DNA from: an uncultured Lachnospiraceae bacterium
GTDB taxonomy: Bacteria > Bacillota > Clostridia > Lachnospirales > Lachnospiraceae
Length of the DNA: 64,000 nt
NCBI GenBank assembly: GCA_910579865.1
Contig: CAJTXA010000012.1
Location: 69,405-133,404, forward strand
Reading direction: 5' to 3'
The position numbers were made by a program, and so were the translations under genes. Positions 52,576 to 61,191 of this stretch are shown here, in pieces (position 1 is the first letter of the stretch; every line of letters begins with the position of its first letter). The notes under the pieces were generated by a model that was not told the origin of the DNA, searched no databases, and worked only from the letters and a program-made list of their open reading frames with translations.

Positions 52576-55236
52576 ATGAAACTATTATTACAATATACAT
52601 TTCACAATATCTGCAAAAACAAACGTACTTCCTGTTCTATTTTTATTGCGGTTTTTCTTTCGTCTATCTTACTTAGCACTGTTTGTATTTATGTCTATTC
52701 CTGTTATCGATGGAGAAGTGATTTAGAAGTAACTTATAGTGGAAATTGGCATGCTGAATTAGGAGGAGATATTACTGCTGATCAGCTTCCCTTTATTGAC
52801 TCTTATCTAGAAATTGAAAAAAGTATGATAAAAGGACCTTATCAAATTGTAAAGCTGCCCTCTACTTCCCCTCTCCCTTACTTACTTTTGCGAAATGCGG
52901 ATCAAAACTATTGGGAAGAAATGGCAGAACAATCTTTTCTTTTAGAAGGACATACCCCGCAAAAACCTGGAGAAATTGTTGTAGCAAAATCATTTTTTCT
53001 AAAAAATCCACAATATCAGGTGGGGGATACAATTACTTTACCTGTTGGAAAACGACTAGATAAAGATACTATATTGGATGTAGAATCGAAACGAGAAGGA
53101 GAAATTTTTCAAGAAGAAGGGAGCATTACTTTTACTTTAGTAGGAAAATTGGATGTTACTACTTCAACTGTTACACCTGGCTATTATGCTATGGGATATC
53201 TCGATCGTACTGCTATTGAAGAAAAGGAAGAAATTGTAGTCTATGTAAAATTAAAAAATATCCGAAAAACTTATCAAGTTATGCCACAACTAGCTGATTC
53301 TTTAGGAATTCCAAAAAATGAATATGGCAGTTATGAAAATCACTTTCTTTACCATACAACTTTACTATTGTTAAATTTTGTCTTTCCTCCAGAAACCAGC
53401 TTTCAATTTCACCCAGAATATTTTCAAATTCTTCTAATTGGAATTTTGATTCTTTTGGTTGCTTGTGCATTTATTTATATTATACAAAACGTTTTCTCTC
53501 TTTCTGCCCAGCAAAAGATGGTACAGCTTGGAATTTTTCGTTCAATTGGTGCTTCCCCAGCTCAGATTCGTTTTGTACTTTTGTCAGAATGTTTTCTTCT
53601 ATCCATTGTTCCAATATTTTTAGGACTGTTGATTGGATATTTTTTTACAAAGTTTACACTACAAATCTATGTACAAATACTTGGAGACCTTATCACATAT
53701 CCAATTTCAGTGCAATGTTCTTCTTTTACTATATTAACTGCCTTTTTGCTTTGTCTTGGCACAGTATGGATTTCTGCATGGATTCCAGCTCGCCGTACTT
53801 CCCGAATATCTCCTATTGAAGCAATTCGTGGAAAAGAGTTACAGATCATCCATAAAAAATCAAAAAAAACTGGCTTTCTCTTTCGTTATTTTGGAATAGA
53901 AGGTAATCTTGCTTCTATCTCTTACAAAGCACATCATAAGGCTTTTCGCAGTAGTACCAGTGCTCTATTTTTTTGTCTTCTTTTAACTACTGGCTTTCGT
54001 TGTTTAGTCGAAGTTAATAATTTTAATTCAGAAAGAAATAATTATGCTCAAACTTATAATATCACAGGTCGATTACAAATGGTATCTCCTGTTCCTTCCG
54101 AATTAGTAGAAGAAATTCAACAAATAGAAGGAATTCAAGATATGATTTGGTATTGTCAAACAAATGTCGCTTACTGGATGTCCGAATCGGAGGGAAGTCA
54201 AGAATTCCAAGAAAAGGGAGGATTTTCAGCAATAAAAAATCCCGAACTTTACAACCTTTATCAAGAAAATGGAAAATGGCGAGTCCCTGTCTATTTGTAT
54301 GGTATTGCTGATTCTCATTTTAATGACTATTGTTCTATGCTTGGTCTTTCTTCTGAACAATTTTATCAGCAAAAGAACCTTTCCGCTATTGCTTACAGCA
54401 GTGCCCCTCTCTATCCATTTAGCAACAACTTAGAAAAAGCAATACAAAGTTATCCCTTACTACATCTAAGTGCTAACCAAACACTTCTATTAGAAGAAAA
54501 AACACGGGATTCTATGGAAACTGATTACCAATTTTCTATTCATATAGTACCAGCTACTACTACACCAAAATTAAATTATTTTCGTGCAGGTGATTATAGT
54601 ATTCGTCTTTATATGCCTCTTTCCTGCTATTATAAAATTGTCGAAAACTTTATACCAGATTCGGCTGCAAAGACACATCGGTTAGAAATTGATATTCAAA
54701 CAACACCAGAAGAAGATCTTCGTGTTACAAAAGATTTTGAGCAGCTTTTATCCACTTGGTTTGCCGAAGAAGATATTTACCTTATTAGTATAGCACAAGA
54801 AGAACGAGATTTTTCTATTCAAAGTTTTGCTATGGAAACAATTATTGGGTGTATTAGTATTCTTTTTGCACTAATTGGAATCTCTACTGCTATCCTTACT
54901 GTTATTGGAACTATGCAGCAAAGGCGACGGGAATATGCAATGCTTCGTTCCGTTGGAATGGATTTTTCAGGAATCAAAAAATTATTATTTTTAGAAGGGA
55001 TTCGTCTTGCAGTCACTCCTATTTTCCTAACATTACCTATTCTTTTTCTTATGCTTAGTTTTTTATTTTCAGTAAACGAAATTAGCTGGAAAGAATTTTG
55101 GCCTTACTTCCCTCTTGCAAAATTAGTAACTAGCATTGTCTTGGAACTTATCACAGTTACGTTTGCTTATTGGCTTTCCTCTAAACAAATTCGACAAGAT
55201 ATCATTGTAGAAGCAATACGAGAAGATACAATATAA
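52576..55236 (+). CDS. large FtsX-family ABC permease
   Basis: 886 aa. One N-terminal membrane segment (about 18-40), an external domain (about 50-285), three segments (about 290-410) with the FtsX signature SARRTS-like WIPARRTSRISPIEAIRG, another segment near 455, a second large external region (about 480-750) and three C-terminal segments. It is longer than BceB (about 650) and has the two-FtsX duplicated layout. Likely extracts or senses peptides or lipids with the neighbouring ATPase. AGGAGG precedes the ATG. Confidence 0.9.
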   Translation: MKLLLQYTFHNICKNKRTSCSIFIAVFLSSILLSTVCIYVYSCYRWRSDLEVTYSGNWHAELGGDITADQLPFIDSYLEIEKSMIKGPYQIVKLPSTSPLPYLLLRNADQNYWEEMAEQSFLLEGHTPQKPGEIVVAKSFFLKNPQYQVGDTITLPVGKRLDKDTILDVESKREGEIFQEEGSITFTLVGKLDVTTSTVTPGYYAMGYLDRTAIEEKEEIVVYVKLKNIRKTYQVMPQLADSLGIPKNEYGSYENHFLYHTTLLLLNFVFPPETSFQFHPEYFQILLIGILILLVACAFIYIIQNVFSLSAQQKMVQLGIFRSIGASPAQIRFVLLSECFLLSIVPIFLGLLIGYFFTKFTLQIYVQILGDLITYPISVQCSSFTILTAFLLCLGTVWISAWIPARRTSRISPIEAIRGKELQIIHKKSKKTGFLFRYFGIEGNLASISYKAHHKAFRSSTSALFFCLLLTTGFRCLVEVNNFNSERNNYAQTYNITGRLQMVSPVPSELVEEIQQIEGIQDMIWYCQTNVAYWMSESEGSQEFQEKGGFSAIKNPELYNLYQENGKWRVPVYLYGIADSHFNDYCSMLGLSSEQFYQQKNLSAIAYSSAPLYPFSNNLEKAIQSYPLLHLSANQTLLLEEKTRDSMETDYQFSIHIVPATTTPKLNYFRAGDYSIRLYMPLSCYYKIVENFIPDSAAKTHRLEIDIQTTPEEDLRVTKDFEQLLSTWFAEEDIYLISIAQEERDFSIQSFAMETIIGCISILFALIGISTAILTVIGTMQQRRREYAMLRSVGMDFSGIKKLLFLEGIRLAVTPIFLTLPILFLMLSFLFSVNEISWKEFWPYFPLAKLVTSIVLELITVTFAYWLSSKQIRQDIIVEAIREDTI

Positions 55237-55336
55237 TTATTTTTTATGTTCTATTTTCCCCTTTTCTTAAAATATAGATTATCTTTTTAATTAAAAAGAT
55301 TCCTTTAAAAATCAAAATTAGATTTTATAAAATATA

Positions 55337-55366
55337 TTGAAAATAGTATTTATTTTGGTTTATAAT
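55337..55366 (+). promoter_or_regulatory. promoter of the TPR regulator gene
   Basis: TTGAAA, 18 bases, TATAAT, 37 bases before the ATG. Confidence 0.6.
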
Positions 55367-55403
55367 AAAATTAGGGAAAAACAAAAGAGAGAAGGGGATT
55401 ATT

Positions 55404-57257
55404 ATGGAAAGAGAAAATGACTATGGAAAAATTATCACTTATGAACAAAAACATTCTTCTATCACTACACATCAATTATGTGAAGGATTATGTTCAAAAG
55501 AAACTTTAAGAAAGATAAAAAAAGAAGAACGGGTTTGTGATAAGATTCTTGCAGATACATTATTTCAACGATTGGGGATATCAATGGATAAATTTTCTTA
55601 TTTAATTCGACAGGAAGAATGGAGCGAAATTCAAATAAGAGAAGAAATTGTATTTCTTGTGGATACCAATCAAAAAGAAAGAGCAAAACAGATTTTAGAG
55701 AAATATAAATTACTTACAAAAGAAAAACATGTTCTTTTTTTACAATTTTATGAATTAGCAAATGCTATATTAGAATGGAAAAATGGAGAAAAAATAGAAA
55801 AGATACAAAAAAGAATACAAAAAGCATGGTATCTAACGAAAAAAGAAAAAGTATTTCAGATAGAGCAAGGAGAATGTTATAGTTTTTTTGAAATTGCTTT
55901 AATTATGTTAAGGATACGCCTTTTAGAGGAAGAAAAAAAAACAGAAGATATAATAGAACATTATCAAAAATTGTTAATTTATCTAGAAAATCATGTTTCT
56001 GAACAAGACAGAGTAAAATGGTATCCTCAAATAGCATTTCAACAAATCAAACTATTAAGAAAAAAAGAAAGATTACAACAGGCAATCAAAATTGCGGAAA
56101 AAAGTTTACGCCTATTAAAAGATCAGGCATCTTCTTATTACTTACTTGAAATATTGGAAGAATATAAAAAACTGTTAAAGATAAGTTTTTTGTTAAGGGA
56201 AGAGCCATTATCTTCAGAAATAGAAATTCGAATACTAGATATCGACTTTATTTGCAATCACTTACGTTGGTTATACCAAGAATATAAGGTAAAATCACCT
56301 GAATGGATATGGTATATTTCTTTTGGACTAAGTGAAATCTATTTATGTAAAGATATTATTCGTGGAAGGCGAATTGGAATAGGAATGACACAAGAAAAAT
56401 TAGCAGAAGGAATTTGTGATCCAGTAACAATATCAAGAATTGAGAGAGGTGAAAATTTTCCAAAACGGAATGTATTATTAGGATTATTAGAAAAATTGAA
56501 ATGGCCAGGTGAAAATTATTCCTTAACTTCACAAATAGGAGAACCTATATATCATTCTGTTACATCACGAATCAGTATGCTAACCCATACAGAAAGGCTA
56601 GAAGAAGCAGAAAAACTTTTAACAGAGTTAGAACCAAAAATAAAAGAAAAAACAATATTTGCAAAACAATATTTTTTAAGTATGAGTTTAGTAAAATATG
56701 GATTGGGAAAAATAGACGAAGAAACCTGCTTTCAATTATTAAATCAAGCATTTTATTTGACTGTACCAGAAAAAATAACAAACAAAAATTTAAAACAATG
56801 GCATTTTTCTAGAACAGAAGTAATGTGTATTAATGAGATGTCCTATTTCTGTGGAAAAATAGGAAACGAAAAAGAGATATTAGAACTTTTATATATAATA
56901 AAACAATTTTATGAAAAACAACCACTTCAACTAAGATATTACCGTGCAGGATATGAACTAACAATGCGAAATATAGGAAATTTGCTGGGTAACATAGGAA
57001 AATATGAAGAATCAATACAAACAGAAGATAGCTGTATTAAATTAGCACTAAGTTTACAAAAAGTAGGAAACATAGCAACTGCTTTATACGATAAAGGATG
57101 GGATATGGAAAAATTATGGGAAAAAAAATTATATACAAGAGAAGAAAGTCTTGCTTATATCAAGACTTCCTACGCTCTAGAATTATTTTTAGGAAGAAAT
57201 AAAATATGTAATCATATAAAAAAACATATAAAAGAGATTTATAAAGAAATTATTTAA
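55404..57257 (+). CDS. large HTH/TPR regulator, RRNPP-like
   Basis: 617 aa soluble helical protein. Two HTH-like segments: one near 18-64 (TTHQLCEGLCSKETLRKIKK) and a stronger Xre-type one near 320-365 (MTQEKLAEGICDPVTISRIERGE, FPKRNVLLGLLEKL). The rest is helical repeats of TPR type (about 70-300 and 385-610). It resembles peptide-receptor regulators (Rgg/PlcR/Qsr class) but is much longer and seems internally duplicated. Codons are strikingly A-rich compared with genes left of 55 kb. The convergent peptide gene at its 3' end (overlap of 3-4 bases) is a natural candidate ligand. Start ATG after GAGAAGGGG. Confidence 0.78.
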   Translation: MERENDYGKIITYEQKHSSITTHQLCEGLCSKETLRKIKKEERVCDKILADTLFQRLGISMDKFSYLIRQEEWSEIQIREEIVFLVDTNQKERAKQILEKYKLLTKEKHVLFLQFYELANAILEWKNGEKIEKIQKRIQKAWYLTKKEKVFQIEQGECYSFFEIALIMLRIRLLEEEKKTEDIIEHYQKLLIYLENHVSEQDRVKWYPQIAFQQIKLLRKKERLQQAIKIAEKSLRLLKDQASSYYLLEILEEYKKLLKISFLLREEPLSSEIEIRILDIDFICNHLRWLYQEYKVKSPEWIWYISFGLSEIYLCKDIIRGRRIGIGMTQEKLAEGICDPVTISRIERGENFPKRNVLLGLLEKLKWPGENYSLTSQIGEPIYHSVTSRISMLTHTERLEEAEKLLTELEPKIKEKTIFAKQYFLSMSLVKYGLGKIDEETCFQLLNQAFYLTVPEKITNKNLKQWHFSRTEVMCINEMSYFCGKIGNEKEILELLYIIKQFYEKQPLQLRYYRAGYELTMRNIGNLLGNIGKYEESIQTEDSCIKLALSLQKVGNIATALYDKGWDMEKLWEKKLYTREESLAYIKTSYALELFLGRNKICNHIKKHIKEIYKEII

Positions 57258-57413
57258 GGTTCCATCGAAATATCTGGAATATCAGAATAACTTATAATAG
57301 AATAAACATTTTGTGAAACAAGTTGCTTACTGTCCTTTAAAATTGGTATAAGGAAACCAAAACATAAAAATAACACCAATAGACATTTTGTAAATGATTT
57401 TTTTTGTTTTCAT
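57254..57413 (-). pseudogene. secreted peptide gene interrupted at an A8 tract; putative pheromone precursor
   Basis: An ATG at 57413 has a fine ribosome binding site (AAAGGAG, 8 bases). In frame it gives only 28 aa and stops. If the run of eight A at 57405-57398 had seven, the frame would give about 52 aa: MKTKKSFTKCLLVLFLCFGF, then a polar C-terminus ending SYSDIPDISMEP. That has the charged start, hydrophobic core and short polar tail of exported signalling peptides. The stop overlaps the stop of the TPR regulator gene from the other strand. Either a phase-variable or slippery gene, a recent loss, or a sequence error. Confidence 0.6.
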
Positions 57414-57484
57414 AATAATATTCTCCTTTATTTTCATTTTATATAAGGTAATATTTTCTATTTTATACCATTTATTGGAAAATT

Positions 57485-57540
57485 AACATAACAAAAAGGT
57501 TGTCTTTTTAAATAAAAAAGGACAACCCTTTTGTTATGTT
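57485..57540. repeat. long perfect inverted repeat
   Basis: Arms AACATAACAAAAAGGTTGTC and its near-complement (one mismatch), and the inner A/T part also pairs, giving about 25 bp in all. It is followed by no T run on either strand. It lies upstream of the peptide gene and may be a terminator stem, an operator or a mobile remnant. Confidence 0.7.
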
Positions 57541-57696
57541 CAAATAATAAAATAAGAGTTACAATAAAATCATACCTAAAAGGAAAAAATTGGATAGAAA
57601 CAATAAGAAAAATTATTTCAACTTGAAATAAAATTATCTGAATCAATTAATTCTACTATTTAACTCTCTTACTCTATCTATATTATTTCTAATTAA

Positions 57697-57705
57697 TGGT
57701 ATAAT
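57697..57705 (+). promoter_or_regulatory. extended -10 promoter ahead of the C39-like peptidase gene
   Basis: TGGTATAAT, extended -10 without a clear -35. It would produce a leader of about 228 bases. The gap 57414-57939 otherwise holds the inverted repeats listed separately and no convincing gene. Confidence 0.5.
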
Positions 57706-57716
57706 ATTATGATTGG

Positions 57717-57866
57717 AGGTGGGGATAAAAAAAGAGATTCGTAAGGTAATCCTCCCGATTTCTAATTCTACAATTGGTAGATTGATAGTAGTATTTTTCT
57801 GATAGAATTGTTTTATATTCTAAAAGAATATTTGATAAATATCAAAATTTTTAAGATATTTATTAA
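57717..57866 (+). other. structured leader of the C39-like peptidase gene
   Basis: Several dyads follow the promoter: ATTGGAGG (57712-57719) paired with CCTCCCGAT (one bulge), a perfect ATATTC-TAAAA-GAATAT at 57815-57831, and TTGATAAATATC/GATATTTATTAA at 57832-57866. No known riboswitch was recognised. They may be operators, RNA structures or simply AT-rich chance. Confidence 0.4.
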
Positions 57867-57939
57867 AAAATGTAGGGGATTTTTAATAATAAAGTATTTA
57901 AAGAACTTAATAGGTAATGTTATAAAGGAGGAATATTCT

Positions 57940-58743
57940 ATGAAATTCAAAAAATTATTTTGTACACTGTTAGGAATTAGCATATATGGAACAGCTTGTT
58001 TATCTGCTATAGCTACTGAATATACAAACAGCAATGAACAAGAAGGTTATCAAATGGATTTTGAACCATCTGCTAATATAAAAAACCGTTTTTCTTGGGA
58101 TGAAATTATGCAAATGAGTGATGCTGAAAGAGAACTATTAGAACTTTCAGCACCTAGTGTATTTTTTGGTTCCACCAGAAATGCCATTGACTATTCTTTA
58201 AATGTCCCATTATATCAACAAACAAAAACATATTATTGTGGTCCAGCAGCTGTTCTTCAATTACTTTACAAAGAGAGGAAATATTCCACTATTCAAGGTT
58301 CTACAGCAGCAGAAAAACAAGATACTCTTGCACGAGAATTAGGAACAACAACTAGTGGTACAAGAACAGATAAAATCGTAGATGTAATTAATTCTTATAC
58401 TAATAGAGTGCGTAGTTGGGAAATGATGCATGTTGATGACTATGATTCCAATGATGTTTTATTGTTAAAATATTATATGGATTCTAATTTTTCTAATGGG
58501 CACCCAACAATTTATATGGTTCATACATCATCATTAGGTTATTATAATGGAAGAGAATCATACCATTTTGTTACTGGTTCTGGTATAAAATATGAAAATG
58601 GTTTATCTTCTGATAATAGTGGTATAACCATGCTTATAGTAGATCCACATTATGACAGTAATCTCGCTGGAAAACATGAAGTTCCTTTTGACGAGATGTT
58701 ATCAGGTATGTCAGAGACTACAGGAGAAAATTTTGTATACTAA
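57940..58743 (+). CDS. secreted C39-like cysteine peptidase
   Basis: 267 aa. Sec signal peptide (about 1-26, ending SAIATEY), a pro-like region (about 30-85) and a papain-type fold: Cys100 in YYCGPAAVLQLL, His209 in SYHFVTGSG and an Asp in IVDPHYD. This is the C39_2 pattern of extracellular peptidases, not an ABC-linked bacteriocin peptidase. The ATG at 57940 follows AAAGGAGG; the longer frame to 57808 is leader. First of four rightward genes for exported proteins. Confidence 0.82.
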   Translation: MKFKKLFCTLLGISIYGTACLSAIATEYTNSNEQEGYQMDFEPSANIKNRFSWDEIMQMSDAERELLELSAPSVFFGSTRNAIDYSLNVPLYQQTKTYYCGPAAVLQLLYKERKYSTIQGSTAAEKQDTLARELGTTTSGTRTDKIVDVINSYTNRVRSWEMMHVDDYDSNDVLLLKYYMDSNFSNGHPTIYMVHTSSLGYYNGRESYHFVTGSGIKYENGLSSDNSGITMLIVDPHYDSNLAGKHEVPFDEMLSGMSETTGENFVY

Positions 58744-58785
58744 CTAAAATTTATTTATAAAAATTAAAAAAGGAGAACTATTGAA

Positions 58786-59211
58786 ATGAAATTTAAAAAA
58801 TTTTTTATATTAGCTTTGTCTATTATTATGATATTAAGTATCAATTTACAATGTTATGCAGCTAGTAAATCTGCACAAGTACGTTCTAGCACTTTTACTC
58901 AGACACATACTGTTAATATTTCTGGATATGGAAACGTTGATGTCACAGTTAAATGGAACTACACAGATGGTTCAAGTGCTTCATTTGTCAGTTATATTGG
59001 TAGCAGCTATAAAGGAAATCATAAATACGTAGACTGCCATAATAGTTATCATGATATCTCAAGTAATGGTGATATGTGTAAATATAGCTTTGGTGTAATT
59101 TTTGATAATGAAGACTCCTATTTAATCACGGTATATTGTGATATATATGGAGAAGTAGGACAATATTATTCTGAGTTACCATCAGTTGGACGAACTTTAT
59201 CTGTAGAATAG
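58786..59211 (+). CDS. secreted small beta-rich protein, unknown
   Basis: 141 aa with a clear signal peptide (MKFKKFFILALSIIMIL..., cut near CYAAS). The mature part is Ser/Tyr/Asn-rich, probably beta strands, with two further cysteines (VDCHNSYH, MCKYS). The first residues MKFKK are the same as in the preceding peptidase. No family recognised. AAAGGAG precedes the ATG. Confidence 0.75.
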   Translation: MKFKKFFILALSIIMILSINLQCYAASKSAQVRSSTFTQTHTVNISGYGNVDVTVKWNYTDGSSASFVSYIGSSYKGNHKYVDCHNSYHDISSNGDMCKYSFGVIFDNEDSYLITVYCDIYGEVGQYYSELPSVGRTLSVE

Positions 59212-59244
59212 AAAATATAAACTTGCTCTTATAAGGAGGAAAAA

Positions 59245-59574
59245 ATGAAAAAAAAATTACAAAAAGGGTTTTTCTTATGTTTATTGTTCAGTTCTGTTTT
59301 AAATCTATATGCATGTAGTGCAAAAAGTAATCAAACTTCCGATCTGGATATTTCAAAAAAAGAAGAACAAACCCAAGAAAATATAGGATTTGTTAATACA
59401 GAAACATTAAAAATGAGAAAAGAACCATTAGAAGATGCAGATGTAATTACTCTCTTAAAAAAAGAGCAAAAAGTAAGTATTTTATCAGAACAAGATAAAT
59501 ATTATCAGATATCCATTCTAGTAGACGAAGAACAATTAAATGGATATGTGAAAAAGGAATACATAGATAAATAA
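59245..59574 (+). CDS. lipoprotein with SH3b-like domain
   Basis: 109 aa. Lipobox LYACS, a charged spacer and a bacterial SH3 domain (VNTETLKMRKEPLEDADVI..., GYVKKEYIDK). Likely tethered to the outer membrane face and binding wall or protein ligands. It follows the 141-aa secreted protein by 33 bases. AAGGAGG precedes the ATG. Confidence 0.8.
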   Translation: MKKKLQKGFFLCLLFSSVLNLYACSAKSNQTSDLDISKKEEQTQENIGFVNTETLKMRKEPLEDADVITLLKKEQKVSILSEQDKYYQISILVDEEQLNGYVKKEYIDK

Positions 59575-59616
59575 AATTTAAGATATCTTACAGATATCCT
59601 AGTTTTTAAATGGTTT

Positions 59617-59653
59617 GGGAAATATATAACAATTTAACTATTATATATTTCCC
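59617..59653. repeat. perfect 13-bp inverted repeat
   Basis: GGGAAATATATAA, 11-base loop, TTATATATTTCCC. A TATAAT-like -10 follows at 59658, so the repeat would sit in the -35 area of a promoter for the next gene. Operator or terminator. Confidence 0.6.
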
Positions 59654-59689
59654 TATATTTATAATATGAGTTTATTTTTGGAGGAAATA

Positions 59690-60982
59690 ATGAAGCGACA
59701 TATTGGGATAAATAGTTTAATTATTATAATTATAATAGTAAGCAGTTCTCTTTTTTTATATCTTTTCTATTTGAATTCTAACAAAGATGAAGTACAAAAA
59801 GAAGGATATTTTATTAGTGAAAAAACTTCAATCAGTAAAGAAGAATTAAAAAATTCAAAAATTTTTTTTAACTATGTAGACAGTATTTATGAAAAAGAAT
59901 ATGATTTATATAACAATTCTCTTCCAGAAGATTCTTACTCAAAATTGATCTATGATGCTGAAACTATAGAAGATGGATATAATCTACTTAAACCAGATAA
60001 AACTATTTCAATCGAAGGATTTGATAATGTATCAATTAGCGCAATTTGTGGCGGAAAATTACTTGCTGGTTTTTTTGGCACAAATCGAGATCAATTAGGA
60101 AATGAACGTCAGATAGGAAAATTAGTTTATGATATAGAAAAAGAGGAAGTACTATTTACTCTTCTTCCAGATGACTGTAATTATAGTGTAGTCCGTTGTG
60201 CATTATCAGAAAATTATATTTATTGGTGTGAAGCAATTCCATATGATTCCTATCTAGATGATACTTGGACTATAAAGGGAATGGATTTTCAAACAAGAAC
60301 TCCTTTTACAATTTTTCAAACAGAAGATTTTAAAAATACATTTGCTCCTAACATGGGAAGATGTTATAAAGATAGTCCTTATTTCTATTTCAATACAGAA
60401 GAAGAAATTACAAAAGAATATCCAGATTTAGAAATTCAATCTGTAACAAATACAGCATATGGATTTGATTTGCTTTGTTATAATCCAGAAGAAGATTCCC
60501 TTTTAAAAAAAGCAGAATTCAATTTTATATATAATCCATATGCATATCCTTATATAGCTGAAGAAAATATATATACCGTAGATTATGATGGAGATAATTG
60601 GTATATTCTAGGTTATCATATTCCAACAGAAACTTATACAAGGTATAAAATTAATATGAATCATAAATCTGAATATGTCCAAGGTCTAAAAGCCTCTTCC
60701 GATTATGTTGTTTATCAAACAAATTTTTCACGTTATTTTCTTTTGGATCTTCATACATTAGAAGTAAGAGAAATTTCCAAATCTTTTTTTTGGTATGATA
60801 TTGTAAAAGATAATCTATTTTTCTCAAATCATGGTTATCTTTATTGTTATAATATCTCAGAAAACATTTATTATAAATTATTGGAAGAAAAAAGTCCTGT
60901 TGGCTATATTATCATTTGTAATGATAATATGTGTGCTGTTTCAAATAACAGTAATAGGGAAATTTATTTATTTTATCGATAA
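59690..60982 (+). CDS. membrane-anchored external protein, unknown
   Basis: 430 aa. One N-terminal membrane segment (about 7-27), the rest outside. The repeated pattern of short beta strands with W/Y (IYWCEAIPYDS, PYFYFNTEEEI, YFLLDLHTLEVREI, HGYLYCYNISENIY) suggests a beta-propeller, possibly DUF5050-like; this is inference. GGAGG lies before the ATG at 59690. Codon use is strongly AT-rich. Confidence 0.75.
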   Translation: MKRHIGINSLIIIIIIVSSSLFLYLFYLNSNKDEVQKEGYFISEKTSISKEELKNSKIFFNYVDSIYEKEYDLYNNSLPEDSYSKLIYDAETIEDGYNLLKPDKTISIEGFDNVSISAICGGKLLAGFFGTNRDQLGNERQIGKLVYDIEKEEVLFTLLPDDCNYSVVRCALSENYIYWCEAIPYDSYLDDTWTIKGMDFQTRTPFTIFQTEDFKNTFAPNMGRCYKDSPYFYFNTEEEITKEYPDLEIQSVTNTAYGFDLLCYNPEEDSLLKKAEFNFIYNPYAYPYIAEENIYTVDYDGDNWYILGYHIPTETYTRYKINMNHKSEYVQGLKASSDYVVYQTNFSRYFLLDLHTLEVREISKSFFWYDIVKDNLFFSNHGYLYCYNISENIYYKLLEEKSPVGYIIICNDNMCAVSNNSNREIYLFYR

Positions 60983-60983
60983 C

Positions 60984-61064
60984 GATGAAATTAGGCTTCT
61001 TCCGTTGTTTAATGGAAACAGATTGATTTTTTCAAATATTTATTATAAGATTGATTACGAATAA
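60984..61064 (+). pseudogene. gene-tail remnant
   Basis: Directly after the preceding stop, a frame with no start of its own reads DEIRLLPLFNGNRLIFSNIY and ends YKIDYE. The NRLIFS(N/D)IYYKI part recurs at 62762-62793 as another remnant, so both look like ends of a lost paralogous gene family. Confidence 0.5.
61020..61051 (+). repeat. direct repeat, copy 1
   Basis: 32 bases starting AGATTGATTTTTTCAAATAT, identical to 62762-62793 except for one base. It spans the remnant reading frame NRLIFSNIYYKI. Confidence 0.75.
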
Positions 61065-61191
61065 GCAAATTATAAGTATTATATAAAATGATAATTTGTA
61101 ATTATTTTTACACTATGGACAATTTGTTAAATTTTATATATTTTATATATTTGCTCATTTGTAGTTATAAATATAAAGGTGAATAAATAAG

